A DNA stretch of 64,000 bases. It comes from GAS188 sp963794475 (GTDB taxonomy: Bacteria > Pseudomonadota > Alphaproteobacteria > Rhizobiales > Beijerinckiaceae). The position numbers and the translations under genes are program-made. The stretch is from the NCBI GenBank assembly GCA_963794475.1, contig CAWCDW010000004.1, positions 248,001-312,000 of the forward strand. The letters are read 5' to 3'. Positions 48,444-57,180 of the stretch are shown here, one piece after another (position 1 is the first letter of the stretch; each line of letters starts with the position of its first letter). The notes beneath the pieces are model-generated. The model was not told the DNA's origin and made no database searches. It saw nothing but the letters and a program-made list of their open reading frames with translations.

Positions 48444-48587
48444 CAAATTATGCCGAATGCGGCGACAGAGAATTTGCAAGACAACCTCACTCTTTTCTCA
48501 ACCGGCCCCGACCCGGTCATTTTTTCGGATTTGTCGTTGATCTTTGAACGATAATCATGCCCATGGGAAGGCAAAAGGGAGCAGGGC

Positions 48588-48986
48588 ATGGCCACGATTG
48601 CAAGATTGGCGGATTTCGGTGAGTTTTTCGGGCTCGCCCTTGCACTTATCGTGCTTTACCTCATCGTTTACGTCTTTGCCACCAGCCACAACGAGCTCGC
48701 GCTGATTCGCGCCAACATCCTGTCGGCCGCCATCGCGCTCGGCATGAGCCTCATCGGCTTTGCGCTGCCTTTGTCGAGCGCCATCGTTTACACGCATAAT
48801 CTCGCGAATTTTTTCATGTGGGGCGTCGTCGCCCTGGTGGTGCAGATTCTCGTCTACTGGCTCGTGCGCCTCATCCTGCCCGATCTCACGCGCCGCATCG
48901 CGGCGGGCGAGGTCACGGCCGCGCTTTTCCTCGGCTGCGCCTCGCTCGCGGCCGGCATCGTCAACGCGGCGGCGATGAGCTTTTGA
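48588..48986 (+). CDS. DUF350 membrane protein
   Basis: 132 residues with four membrane helices: FFGLALALIVLYLIVYVFA, ILSAAIALGMSLIGFALPLS, LANFFMWGVVALVVQILVYW and AALFLGCASLAAGIVNAA. This matches the YjfL/DUF350 family, whose members occur beside polyamine or spermidine-like enzymes in other bacteria. AGGGAG precedes the ATG. The downstream gene follows after 11 bp. Confidence 0.85.
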   Translation: MATIARLADFGEFFGLALALIVLYLIVYVFATSHNELALIRANILSAAIALGMSLIGFALPLSSAIVYTHNLANFFMWGVVALVVQILVYWLVRLILPDLTRRIAAGEVTAALFLGCASLAAGIVNAAAMSF

Positions 48987-48997
48987 GCGGATCGCGC

Positions 48998-50248
48998 ATG
49001 GCGAAACGAGCCCAAAGGCCAGGCGCGGCGAAAACGAAGCGAAAGCCCTCCCCACCGCGCAACCGGAAAAAGGGAGAGCTCACGCTCGACCACCTCAAGG
49101 CGCGCGCGCTCGCGGCCTCGCTTCTCCCGCCGACGACGCTTGCGGGAGCCCTGAGAGGGCTCGGTTTCGTGCAAGCCGATCCGATACGCTCGCCGGCGCG
49201 CGCCCAAGACCTCATCTTGCGCCATCGGGTGGCCGGCTACCGCGTGGGCGACCTCGAGCGGAGCTTTCGTGCGCTCAAGCTCGATGAGGATTTTCTCTAC
49301 GCCTACGGCTTCATGCCGCGCGAGATCGCAAGGCTTTTGCATCCGCGTCTTGATGCGCGCGGCCGCCGGCATCGCCCATCGGGTCTTGCGGCCGAGGTGC
49401 TCGCCTTCGTGCGCGAGCGCGGCACCACCCATCCGCAAGAGCTCGCGGCAAGCTTCGGCAAGGAGCGCGCCGTGAACAATTGGGGGGGCTTCTCGAAGGC
49501 CACCACCCGCGCCTTGCACAACTTGCATTTCCACGGGCTCTTGCGCGTCGCGCATAGGCGCGACGGCATTCGCCTTTATGAGCCTGCGCCGGCGCGCGAG
49601 GAGGACATGAGCGCGCAAGAGCGAAGGCGCCGCCTTCTCCTCCTGGTGCTTCGCCTTCTCGCGCCTTTGCCGAAGAAAAGCCTCAACCCGACGCTCGCGC
49701 TTCTCGCGCGAGGCGCGCCGCGGCTGCGTCACGGCATGCCGAAAGCCTTGGACGCGCTCTTGCGCTCGGGCGCGGTCGAGAGCGCGGTGGTCGAGAGCGA
49801 GACCTGGCTCTGGCCAAGCGACATGCCAGTCCCGGAAAAGGGGGAACCGCCGCGCGAGCTTCGCTTCCTTGCCCCCTTCGATCCCATCGTCTGGGACCGG
49901 CGTCGCTTCGAGCATCTTTGGGGATGGGAATACCGCTTCGAAGCCTATACGCCGATCGCGAAGCGGCGGCGCGGCTATTATGCCATGCCGCTTCTTTATG
50001 GGGACGACATGATCGGCTGGGTCAACCTCGCTAATCCCGACGAGCGACTTCAGGTCGAAGCGGGGTTCATCGGCTCTCTACCGCAAGACAAGGATTTTCG
50101 CCGCGCTTTCGACGCCGAAATGGCGCGCTTCGAGCAATTCCTGCTCCCTCGAAATAATGCGTTGTCGGCGCCGGTTGGAAAGGAAGCCGCGGTGAGGCGG
50201 CCTCCTATCGTCGGGTGCGGTCCCGGTCAGCGCAAACGCGCAACCTGA
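48998..50248 (+). CDS. YcaQ/AlkX-like DNA glycosylase (HTH_42 winged helix)
   Basis: 416-residue winged-helix protein of the family that unhooks interstrand DNA crosslinks and removes bulky alkyl lesions. The catalytic motif GFVQADPIR contains Q-A-D (59-61), the form typical of the YcaQ branch as opposed to Q-x-Q of AlkZ. Further blocks are EDFLYAYGFMPRE, NWGGFSKATTRALHNLHFHG and FLAPFDPIVWDRRRFEHLWGWEYRFE. A basic N-terminal tail is present. It is likely in an operon with DUF350, and its stop overlaps the convergent glycine-rich gene. Confidence 0.85.
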   Translation: MAKRAQRPGAAKTKRKPSPPRNRKKGELTLDHLKARALAASLLPPTTLAGALRGLGFVQADPIRSPARAQDLILRHRVAGYRVGDLERSFRALKLDEDFLYAYGFMPREIARLLHPRLDARGRRHRPSGLAAEVLAFVRERGTTHPQELAASFGKERAVNNWGGFSKATTRALHNLHFHGLLRVAHRRDGIRLYEPAPAREEDMSAQERRRRLLLLVLRLLAPLPKKSLNPTLALLARGAPRLRHGMPKALDALLRSGAVESAVVESETWLWPSDMPVPEKGEPPRELRFLAPFDPIVWDRRRFEHLWGWEYRFEAYTPIAKRRRGYYAMPLLYGDDMIGWVNLANPDERLQVEAGFIGSLPQDKDFRRAFDAEMARFEQFLLPRNNALSAPVGKEAAVRRPPIVGCGPGQRKRAT

Positions 50249-51015
50249 CACAGCCGAACTAGATCATCATCGAAGGCATCGACATTCGCCAGGATCGTCG
50301 GGCAGCGGCGCTTCAAGGTGAGACGCAACTGCGCTCCCTGGACGCCCGCCCCTATCCCGGTGGAAGAATCGATTCCGGCCGTGCTTGCTGGAACTCCGGC
50401 GCCCACGCCCGCAATGCCCGAGGTCCCGGAAACCGCACCGATCCCGGTGCCCACGCCGCCTCCCGTGCCATTGATTCCGGTGCCAATTCCACCGACTCCG
50501 CCTAACCCGATCCCGGCCCCACCGGAAGCGCCGATGCCGAGCCCACCCGCACCGCCACCGCCGCTGACGCCCACGCCCCCGCCTCCCCCGCCGACGCCGG
50601 CACCGCCCGAGGCTCCAGCGCCAACGCCTCCGGCGCCGCCGCCCGCGCTCGCGCCTACACCACCGCCTCCACCCCCGACGCCTGCGCCGCCCGAGGCCCC
50701 AGCGCCCACGCCGCCACCACCGCCACCCGCGCTCGCACCGACGCCGCCGCCTCCACCGCCAACGCCGGCACCGCCCGAGGCTCCAGCGCCCACACCGCCG
50801 CCACCACCGCCAGCGCTCGCACCGACGCCTCCGCCTCCGCCGCCGACGCCCGCACCACCAGAGGCTCCAGCGCCCACGCCGCCACCCCCGCCGCCCGCGC
50901 TCGCACCCGCGCCAGCGCCAGCGCCGTAGGCCACGGCGCCCGACGCCAGCAGCATCACAACGCTCAACGAGTACAATGCCGTCTTACTCTTCCTCAGCCT
51001 GACAGAATTTTTCAT
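50227..51015 (-). CDS. Secreted glycine-rich tandem-repeat protein
   Basis: 262 residues from ATG 51015, which has GGGAGGACATC upstream. The signal peptide is SLSVVMLLASGAVAYGAGA. Then come about four 28-residue repeats, each holding GGVGAGASGGAGVGGGGGG and GVGASAG, that fade into GLGIGASGGAG-type variants. The C-terminal ~40 residues are different (LRLTLKRRCPTILANVDAFD, with one Cys). It is probably an extracellular or envelope structural or biofilm-related protein. Function unknown. Confidence 0.75.
   Translation of the reverse strand: MKNSVRLRKSKTALYSLSVVMLLASGAVAYGAGAGAGASAGGGGGGVGAGASGGAGVGGGGGGVGASAGGGGGGVGAGASGGAGVGGGGGGVGASAGGGGGGVGAGASGGAGVGGGGGGVGASAGGGAGGVGAGASGGAGVGGGGGGVGVSGGGGAGGLGIGASGGAGIGLGGVGGIGTGINGTGGGVGTGIGAVSGTSGIAGVGAGVPASTAGIDSSTGIGAGVQGAQLRLTLKRRCPTILANVDAFDDDLVRLCQVARLR
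50603..50920. repeat. 84-bp tandem repeat array in the glycine-rich gene
   Basis: Units start at 50603, 50687, 50771 and 50855, an exact 84-bp period, the last one partial. Units differ by synonymous changes, so the array is old and selected at the protein level. The copy number could vary by slippage. Confidence 0.85.
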
Positions 51016-51487
51016 GATGTCCTCCCGGCGGAGACAGCGATGTCGCTCCCGCGGGGCGCTCGCTTGGACTGTCAGCGAGTGCCCGCAATGCAACGATCGC
51101 TTGCCGCAACAGTTTCACCGGCGGGCCGGGAGGCCTATGCGGAATTGTTTTATAGTTTGCGAACGCTCAAAATATTTCACATAAATAGAAAGTAATTCTA
51201 AGTTTTATTCAGTTTCGCCGTCGGTTTTGATATTTATAAATGCGCCAGGAAACAACGAAGGCCGGGTCGGCTTCTCACTGCTTCTTCGCCCAGCCTTTCT
51301 CGCGCTGAAGAAGGATGAGATCGAGGGACGGCGCCGCCCCCGTGATTGCAGTCAATAGGCAACAATAACGTCTATCGCAGTCCACCCCTGTCGCCGTATT
51401 TCCCTGTGGATATTCACTGAATTACATGTTGGCCAACCGGCGTCCACGCGGGTATATTGGACAAATACTTGGACAGAAAGCGCGCGC
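51016..51487. other. AT-rich intergenic region and left boundary of the integrative element
   Basis: 51120-51240 is strikingly AT-rich (for example AAATATTTCACATAAATAG) and lies upstream of the glycine-rich gene, as for a silenced or MucR/H-NS-type-controlled promoter. On the minus strand a C-terminal coding tail, ending LLQREKGWAKKQ-stop at 51275, looks like the 3' end of a gene cut off from its body. The integrase promoter lies at 51380-51480. Confidence 0.45.
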
Positions 51488-52831
51488 ATGGCCCGGGCAG
51501 TCCGCGACAAGAAGCTCGATTCGAAGGCAGCGCGCGCCAAGCTGCCAGTGCGGGGCAAGCCCCATTACCGCGCCATCTCGCAGGGGCTGCACATCGGCTT
51601 CCGAAAGGGCAAGCGCGGAGGCGTCTGGGTATTGCGGCGCTACGCTGGCGGCGAGCGCTACGAGGTCTCGACGATTGCCGCCGCGGACGACGATCACCGG
51701 GACGCCGACGGCATCGATGTCCTCACTTTCGACCAGGCGGTGGCTCGGGCGAGAGAACATGCGGGCCATGCCGTTGAGCAGGCGCGCCTAGCAAACTTCG
51801 GCGCGCCGATCACGGTGTCGGCCGCCATCGATCAGTATTTGACCCAGCGCGAAAAGCGGGAAAGTTTCGGCAATAAACGCGACTTGCGCAGTCGCCTGAC
51901 GCGACATGTCGGCAACGAGCTGGCGGAAAAGGATCTCGCCGCACTCACCGACGAAGACCTCCGGGATTGGCGTTCGCAGCTGACGGCAAAGGCGGCGCAT
52001 CGAAGGAATGGCGCATCCCTGTCCGAGACGACTATCCGGCGCACGGTGGGCGACATGAAAGCGGCCCTGAATGCCGCGGCCGTCCGCTATCGCAAGCGCC
52101 TTCCTGCGACTATCGCCGGCGAAATCCGGAACGGCCTGAAAAACCCAAAGGGCTATCCCGCAGTGGCGCGCCCGGCGCAGGTGCTTCCCGAAGCGGACAT
52201 TCGGGCGATCATTGATGCAGCTCGTCGCGTCGATCAGGAGTGGGGATGGGGCGGCGATCTCGAGCGCCTGGTTGTGATGCTCGCGGCGACCGGGGCCCGT
52301 CTCAGCCAAGTCGCCCGGCTGACGGTCGGCGACGTCCGACTCGAGCACCTCCAGGTCATGATGCCGACTAGCCGCAAGGGCAGCGTCGAAAAGGACATGC
52401 CGCATACCCGCGTTCGCATCGGCGCCGATGTCGCGGCAATCCTGAAGCCGTCAGTCGCCCGCCGGAAAGGCAGCGAGCCTTTGCTGTTGCGGCCGCGTTG
52501 GCGCCCGACGACGGGCTGGAGGAAATGGGAAATCTATGATCGCGGTCCATGGCGCGCGGCAAACGAGCTCGCACGCCCCTGGGCAGCGATCATCGCCAAG
52601 GCCGGCTTATCAAAGGCCGTGGTGCCTTATGCGCTGCGGCACAGCTCGATCGTGCGTGGGCTGAAGGCTGGCCTGCCCGTGCGGCTCGTGGCCGCCATGC
52701 ACGACACTTCCTCGACCATGATCGAAAGGCACTACAGCGTCTACATCACCGATGCCATGGACGAGCTGATGGCGAAAGCCATCGTGCCCCTCGTCACGGC
52801 GCCGGCGGCGCGGCGGAGGGCGGCGGGGTGA
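51488..52831 (+). CDS. Tyrosine recombinase (site-specific integrase)
   Basis: 447-residue integrase that would insert and excise the element. Catalytic residues: Arg271 (ATGARLSQVARL), box II YALR with Arg384 and Tyr381 in place of the usual His, His405 (AMHDTSST) and Tyr416 (MIERHYSVY). The N-terminal half contains an arm-type and core-binding SAM-like domain (about 107-205). The stop overlaps the next start (GTGA). Length and layout are typical of prophage and satellite integrases. Confidence 0.92.
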   Translation: MARAVRDKKLDSKAARAKLPVRGKPHYRAISQGLHIGFRKGKRGGVWVLRRYAGGERYEVSTIAAADDDHRDADGIDVLTFDQAVARAREHAGHAVEQARLANFGAPITVSAAIDQYLTQREKRESFGNKRDLRSRLTRHVGNELAEKDLAALTDEDLRDWRSQLTAKAAHRRNGASLSETTIRRTVGDMKAALNAAAVRYRKRLPATIAGEIRNGLKNPKGYPAVARPAQVLPEADIRAIIDAARRVDQEWGWGGDLERLVVMLAATGARLSQVARLTVGDVRLEHLQVMMPTSRKGSVEKDMPHTRVRIGADVAAILKPSVARRKGSEPLLLRPRWRPTTGWRKWEIYDRGPWRAANELARPWAAIIAKAGLSKAVVPYALRHSSIVRGLKAGLPVRLVAAMHDTSSTMIERHYSVYITDAMDELMAKAIVPLVTAPAARRRAAG

Positions 52832-53547
52832 GTGCGAATGAAGCCCACGGCTACACTGAACTCGATGTCCTGCCGGCGGCTGATTCCGCTCTCGACGCCC
52901 TGCTCCGCGAGATGGAGCCTCGCATGTATAGCCCCGAATTCGATGCGCTACTGCGCCAACTCGCAGGTTACGTCGAGAAGGCGGGCGGCGGTTTTCGTGG
53001 ACTTAACGAGTTCCTCAAGGATTGCCTCCGCGAGGCCGCATATTATTACGTCACCCAGCGGTGCGCGGACGAATGGGACGAAAGAAATTCTAGCTGGCTT
53101 CACGAAATTGGCCCGCACTTCGAGCGCGCGGCTATAATTCTGGCTGGAGTCGACCCTGCTTTTTTCGCAGCCTTAGACTGGGACGAGGCACGAGTCCTTT
53201 CCTTTTGTGAAGACCTCAAAACACTATCCTATGTAGCCTTTGGACTGGCCGGCGAGAAACGTCGAAAAGGCAGGCCTGGTATCTTTATAGATCCTGGCAA
53301 ATACAACGTGGTTGTCCTGGTTGAGGCCCTAGCTCACACATGGGAGCTCACCTCTGGCCACCATTTCACCGTGCGCGATGGCGCTCAGTTCCTTGTGGCA
53401 GCCATAGCTTACATCGATCCCGCCGCTGCAGACCTTCCTGTCATTGTGACCGCAATGCGCAGAATAGCCAAACGCGATCGCGCCCTTACGCGCCCACAAC
53501 AGAAGCACATTGCGAAGCGAAAAAATAACTCGCAGAAAATCGCTTAA
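52828..53547 (+). CDS. Element protein of unknown function
   Basis: 239 residues from a GTG at 52828 coupled to the integrase stop. Mostly helical, acidic in the first half (DVLPAADSALDALLREMEP, WDERNSSWLHEIGPHFERAA) and basic at the end (RPQQKHIAKRKNNSQKIA). GC content falls below the neighbours after about 53060, suggesting a foreign origin. No domain recognised; position next to the integrase suggests a role in integration control or immunity. Confidence 0.65.
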   Translation: MSANEAHGYTELDVLPAADSALDALLREMEPRMYSPEFDALLRQLAGYVEKAGGGFRGLNEFLKDCLREAAYYYVTQRCADEWDERNSSWLHEIGPHFERAAIILAGVDPAFFAALDWDEARVLSFCEDLKTLSYVAFGLAGEKRRKGRPGIFIDPGKYNVVVLVEALAHTWELTSGHHFTVRDGAQFLVAAIAYIDPAAADLPVIVTAMRRIAKRDRALTRPQQKHIAKRKNNSQKIA

Positions 53548-53608
53548 AACCCGTCATTTTATCTAAAAAATCTTGATGCACCCCAGCGCAAACTGATGAA
53601 TATGTATG

Positions 53609-53633
53609 CCCGTTGAATTTGAGTAACAACGGG
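53609..53633 (+). promoter_or_regulatory. Inverted repeat overlapping the AlpA ribosome site
   Basis: CCCGTTG (53609-53615) and CAACGGG (53627-53633) can pair with an 11-nt loop. The right arm includes the GGG of the GGGAGC ribosome site for the gene at 53642. It could act as an RNA hairpin hiding the ribosome site or as a DNA operator in the AT-rich leader. Confidence 0.4.
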
Positions 53634-53641
53634 AGCGTTTC

Positions 53642-53905
53642 ATGGACAGTAACGATCGGCTAGGCGGAAGCCGCACTGGCGGAGATCCCACGGCGACGGT
53701 GCTCACGATTGCGGGCTTCTGTGAAAAATACCGGATGAGCCGCCAGTCCTTCTACAATCTTGCAGCCATCGGGCGGGCGCCGGAAACCCTCGACATCGGC
53801 AGAACAAAGCGCATCACGCCTGACGCAGAGGCAAGGTGGGTCGACCGCATGCACCGAGAGCCGATCCGCACCGGAATTCTCCGCTCAGCGAAAACGGCGG
53901 CGTGA
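53642..53905 (+). CDS. AlpA/excisionase-like helix-turn-helix protein
   Basis: 87 residues. The core FCEKYRMSRQSFYNLAAIGR, then DIGRTKRITPDAEARWVDRM, is the winged HTH of AlpA/MerR-type excisionases, which in P4-like satellites control integrase expression and excision. GGGAGC lies 6 nt before the ATG, partly inside an inverted repeat. It is the first gene of the replication-module run. Confidence 0.8.
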   Translation: MDSNDRLGGSRTGGDPTATVLTIAGFCEKYRMSRQSFYNLAAIGRAPETLDIGRTKRITPDAEARWVDRMHREPIRTGILRSAKTAA

Positions 53906-53911
53906 GCGCTC

Positions 53912-54310
53912 GTGTCCCTCGAATGCGAGAGGCCGCCCCCGCGTGATGCGGTAAGCGGCCCCAAGAAGTCTTGCTCCTCGCCAGAGCTCCCCACAGATAA
54001 CTCGCCCGATGATACCAAGCAAGTCAGCTTGCGGCAGTCCGCGCAACTGAGCGTCATCCGCGGGCTTGTCGACGCTGCTTTGCAAGTGCTGCCCAAGGCC
54101 AAACTTGAGCTCGAAGGCGATCGCCTACTCATCGGCCCGTTCCCGATCGGAACCTTGCGGTCGGGCCTGACGATCGCCCTGCGCGATGAGGTGTCGCGCG
54201 CGCTCGATCCCTTCCCTCTCGAAAGAGCCGAAGAGGCATTGCACCTTGCATTGCAACTGATGGAAGAGCTCGGGGACGAGTTTGCCGATGGGGGTCCGAG
54301 GCCATGCTGA
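53912..54310 (+). CDS. Element protein of unknown function, before SSB
   Basis: 132 residues from a GTG at 53912 (no clear ribosome site; an internal start is possible). The first 40 residues look disordered. The rest is predicted alpha/beta, with LELEGDRLLIGPFPIGTLR and a helical ERAEEALHLALQLMEELGDE. The stop overlaps the SSB start. Not recognised. Confidence 0.5.
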   Translation: MSLECERPPPRDAVSGPKKSCSSPELPTDNSPDDTKQVSLRQSAQLSVIRGLVDAALQVLPKAKLELEGDRLLIGPFPIGTLRSGLTIALRDEVSRALDPFPLERAEEALHLALQLMEELGDEFADGGPRPC

Positions 54311-54714
54311 ATGGCTTGATCGCCGGCACGATCTGGCGCGCGCCCGAAACGAAGGTCAGCAACGCCGGTAAGACCTTTGGCGTCGCAAGCGTCCGCGTTA
54401 TGGCGAACGACACCACGATCTGGTTCCGGATTCTCACATTCTCGGAAACCGCAATCGCCGAGCTCATGTCGCTCAAAGATGGCGAAGGCATTGCGGCTTC
54501 TGGTAGTCTCAAGGTTGAGATTTACGACCGCGGCAGTGGTCCGCGTCTCAGCGATACCCTCTTCGCTGACCGTCTAATTAGCGCCAAGCGCCAGAAGCGT
54601 GAGCGCGATCAAGAGCGTCGTGATGCGCAACGCCGAGGACCGATCGATGCCTCCGAAGCGCAGCGTCCGATCGACAATGGATTGAACGACGACCTTCCGG
54701 AGGGATGGTCATGA
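54304..54714 (+). CDS. Single-stranded DNA-binding protein (OB fold), element-encoded
   Basis: 136 residues. The N-terminal 95 residues follow SSB: MLNGLIAGTIWRAPETKVSN, FGVASVRVMANDTTIWFRIL and LKDGEGIAASGSLKVEIYD. The charged tail ends DDLPEGWS rather than the chromosomal DDDIPF, so it may not recruit host partners the same way. The ATG overlaps the preceding gene; the stop overlaps prim-pol (ATGA). Confidence 0.8.
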   Translation: MLNGLIAGTIWRAPETKVSNAGKTFGVASVRVMANDTTIWFRILTFSETAIAELMSLKDGEGIAASGSLKVEIYDRGSGPRLSDTLFADRLISAKRQKRERDQERRDAQRRGPIDASEAQRPIDNGLNDDLPEGWS

Positions 54715-55559
54715 GCGCCCTTCTCGAGGGAGCGCTGGCCCTTGCCAGGCGTGGCCTGAAGGTGTTTCCCTTGCACACGGCCCTGCCGCTCGACGATGGC
54801 CGGTTCGTTTGCAGTTGCGGCCGCCTGAGATGCGATAGCCCGGCCAAACATCCGTCTCGGCTTGTGCGGGGAGGGTTTCACGGCGCCAGCCTTCTCGAGG
54901 ATGTCATCTGCCAGTGGTGGCAGGGCGCACCGGCCGCCAACGTCGGGCTCGTCACCGGTGACGTGATCGTGCTCGATGTTGATCCGCGGAAAGGTGGCGA
55001 TGGCAGCCTTGAGGATCTCGAAGGGCGTCATGGCGAATTGCCGCAGACGTGGCGCGTGCTGACAGGCGGCGGCGGTTTCCACGCCTATTTCGCTCCTCCG
55101 CCTGTCCGAATACCTTGCAGCACGGATCTGCTCGCCCCCGGGCTCGACATCAAAAGCGTCGGCGGCTACGTCGTCGCGCCGCCGAGCCTGCACATTTCCG
55201 GCCGCTGCTATGCCTGGTCCGTAGATCACCATCCGGACGAGACGCCGCTCGCGCCTATGCCCGTATGGATGACGCATGCGCTCACGGCGCCAGCTTCCGC
55301 AGGCACCGCGCATTCGCCGTCTGTCTGGCGCCAGCTCGTGTGCGACGGGGTTGCCGAAGGCTCTCGCAATGCCACCGTCGCAAAGCTCGCCGGCCATCTC
55401 TTTCGCCACTATGTCGACCCGATTGTCGCGCTCGAGCTTATCCAGGCCTTAAACATCGCGCGCTTCCGGCCCCCGCTTTCCAGCGAGGAGGTTGTCCGGA
55501 CCGTCGGCTCCATCGCTCGCAGCGAACGCCGGCGACGGGAGGCGCGCGATGGGCATTGA
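54711..55559 (+). CDS. Bifunctional DNA primase/polymerase (Prim-Pol)
   Basis: 282 residues from ATG 54711, coupled to ssb. The archaeo-eukaryotic primase fold is marked by LALARRGLKVFPL, then HPSRLVRGGFHGAS, NVGLVTGDVIVLDVDPR (metal-binding D-x-D) and TGGGGFHAYF. A C-terminal PriCT-like region (EGSRNATVAKLAGHLFRHYV) follows. It would prime and extend DNA at the element origin together with the downstream helicase. Confidence 0.85.
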   Translation: MSALLEGALALARRGLKVFPLHTALPLDDGRFVCSCGRLRCDSPAKHPSRLVRGGFHGASLLEDVICQWWQGAPAANVGLVTGDVIVLDVDPRKGGDGSLEDLEGRHGELPQTWRVLTGGGGFHAYFAPPPVRIPCSTDLLAPGLDIKSVGGYVVAPPSLHISGRCYAWSVDHHPDETPLAPMPVWMTHALTAPASAGTAHSPSVWRQLVCDGVAEGSRNATVAKLAGHLFRHYVDPIVALELIQALNIARFRPPLSSEEVVRTVGSIARSERRRREARDGH

Positions 55560-56922
55560 AGACGTGATTCAGCTTGCTACGCGGCAGGCGTCACGCTCAC
55601 AAAACGATGTTGTCACCGAAGATGCCGCGGCGCTTCGATTCGCCGAGCTGTTCGAGGGAAAGCTGAGATACTGCCACGACACGGGCGCCTGGTTTGAGTG
55701 GACCGGAACGCATTGGTCCCGAAACCGAACCGGGCTCGCCTTCCAATTTGCGCGGGAGCTCGCCCGCGATGTCGCGCGAAACGAGACCGCGAAGAAGCGC
55801 TATCTACTTGCCAAGACGGGATTCGCGGCGGGCGTCGAGAAATTCGCAAAAAGCGACCCTATATTCGCCGTCACCTCCGAATGTTGGGACACGGACCCAT
55901 TGCTGCTCGGAACGCCTAACGGGACCGTCGACCTGCGCACCGGTCTCGTCCGCGAAGGCCGGCCGGAGGATAACATCACCAAGGTGTGCGCGGTTTCCCC
56001 GGCGAGCTCGATCGACTGTCCTCGGTTCATCAGGTTTATGGACGAGGTGACCGGTGGCGACCTCGAGCTAATCCGGTTCCTCCAACAATATTGCGGCTAC
56101 GCTCTAACTGGCCTGACACGCGAGCATGCACTAGTCTTCATTCATGGCGGCGGCGGCGAGGGCAAGACAACTTTCGTGAACGCCATCTCAGGCGTGATGG
56201 GCGACTACGCGGTCACCGCCGCGATGGACACCTTCATCAGCGCTTACGGCGATCGCCACACCACCGATGTCGCGATGCTGCGCGGCGCTCGGCTGGTCAC
56301 CGCGTCGGAAACCGAACATGGGCGCACTTGGGCCGAGGCACGGATCAAGGCGATGACCGGCGGCGACCCGATCACGGCTCGCTTCATGCACAAAAACAAT
56401 TTCACCTTCACCCCGATCCTCAAGCTGCTGATCCTTGGCAATCATAAACCGGTGCTGCGCAACGTCGACGATGCAGCTAGGCGCCGCTTCAACATCGTGC
56501 CCTTCACCCGCAAGCCGGCCGAACCGGACGGGGAGCTCGAAGCAAAGCTGCGCGCCGAATGGCCAGGGGTTTTGCGATGGATGATCCGAGGTGCTCTCGA
56601 TTGGCAGGAAATGGGACTTCTGCGCCCGAGCACGGTCGTTGCGGCCACCGAGGAATATTTCTCCAACCAAGACCTGTTCAGGCAGTGGTTGGCCGAAGAG
56701 TGCGACGTAGAGATCGCGAACCTAAGCAAGTTCGAAATGGCGATGGATCTCTACAACTCATGGAGCGGCTTCGCGAAGCGGGCTGGAACTGAAGCCGGCA
56801 GCCTCGTGGCCTTCGGCGACCAAATGGTCCGCCTGGGCTTCGAAAAAAAGCGCAGCGGACGCGGGCAAACATACCGAGGCATCACGATCGCGAGGCGCGT
56901 GCAGGACCAGGGCAATGTGTAG
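55549..56922 (+). CDS. D5/P4-type replicative helicase (phage/plasmid primase family C-terminus)
   Basis: 457 residues from ATG 55549, overlapping prim-pol by 11 bp. The D5_N domain (residues ~1-165, with YCHDTGAWFEWTGTHW and GTPNGTVDLRTG) precedes a superfamily III AAA+ helicase: Walker A GGGGEGKTTF (200-209), Walker B-like RLVTASETEHG, sensor LLILGNHKPVL and Arg finger region DDAARRRFNIVPF. Prim-pol and helicase are split into two genes, unlike the fused P4 alpha protein. Confidence 0.9.
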   Translation: MGIEDVIQLATRQASRSQNDVVTEDAAALRFAELFEGKLRYCHDTGAWFEWTGTHWSRNRTGLAFQFARELARDVARNETAKKRYLLAKTGFAAGVEKFAKSDPIFAVTSECWDTDPLLLGTPNGTVDLRTGLVREGRPEDNITKVCAVSPASSIDCPRFIRFMDEVTGGDLELIRFLQQYCGYALTGLTREHALVFIHGGGGEGKTTFVNAISGVMGDYAVTAAMDTFISAYGDRHTTDVAMLRGARLVTASETEHGRTWAEARIKAMTGGDPITARFMHKNNFTFTPILKLLILGNHKPVLRNVDDAARRRFNIVPFTRKPAEPDGELEAKLRAEWPGVLRWMIRGALDWQEMGLLRPSTVVAATEEYFSNQDLFRQWLAEECDVEIANLSKFEMAMDLYNSWSGFAKRAGTEAGSLVAFGDQMVRLGFEKKRSGRGQTYRGITIARRVQDQGNV

Positions 56923-56925
56923 GGC

Positions 56926-57020
56926 TGCAGGGTCATGCACGGATTTCCCCTATCCTCCTTACAAGCGCGCGCATGTACAGCTGCAATTAAGGAATGTATG
57001 CACGACCCTGCATCCCTGCA
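56926..57020. other. Inverted TGCAGGG repeats, candidate replication origin
   Basis: TGCAGGGTCATGCA (56926-56939) recurs inverted with 13 of 14 matches at 56999-57012, and a third TGCAGGG lies inverted at 57014-57020. This 258-bp gap (56923-57180) directly follows the helicase, where satellite and plasmid origins often lie. It also contains a T8 tract near 57126. Confidence 0.4.
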
Positions 57021-57180
57021 CTGGCCGACCATCCTACGGAACCATCCGGCGAAGGCCACCCGGTAGGGGGTATTCAAAGGGAGGGCCGCAAAAAGCTGTA
57101 GCCGCAGCCTCGCCACGCAGAGATTTTTTTTAGCCCTGCCATGAATTTCGTGGAAACCGCATAAGAAAAGGGAAAATTGG

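Noticed and set aside
50603..50920. CRISPR array
   Set aside because: The repeats are contiguous 84-bp coding units without spacers.
50318..50929. Proline-rich 203-residue protein on the plus strand
   Set aside because: It is the antisense reading of the glycine-rich repeats, with no ribosome site; the minus strand has a signal peptide and a strong ribosome site.
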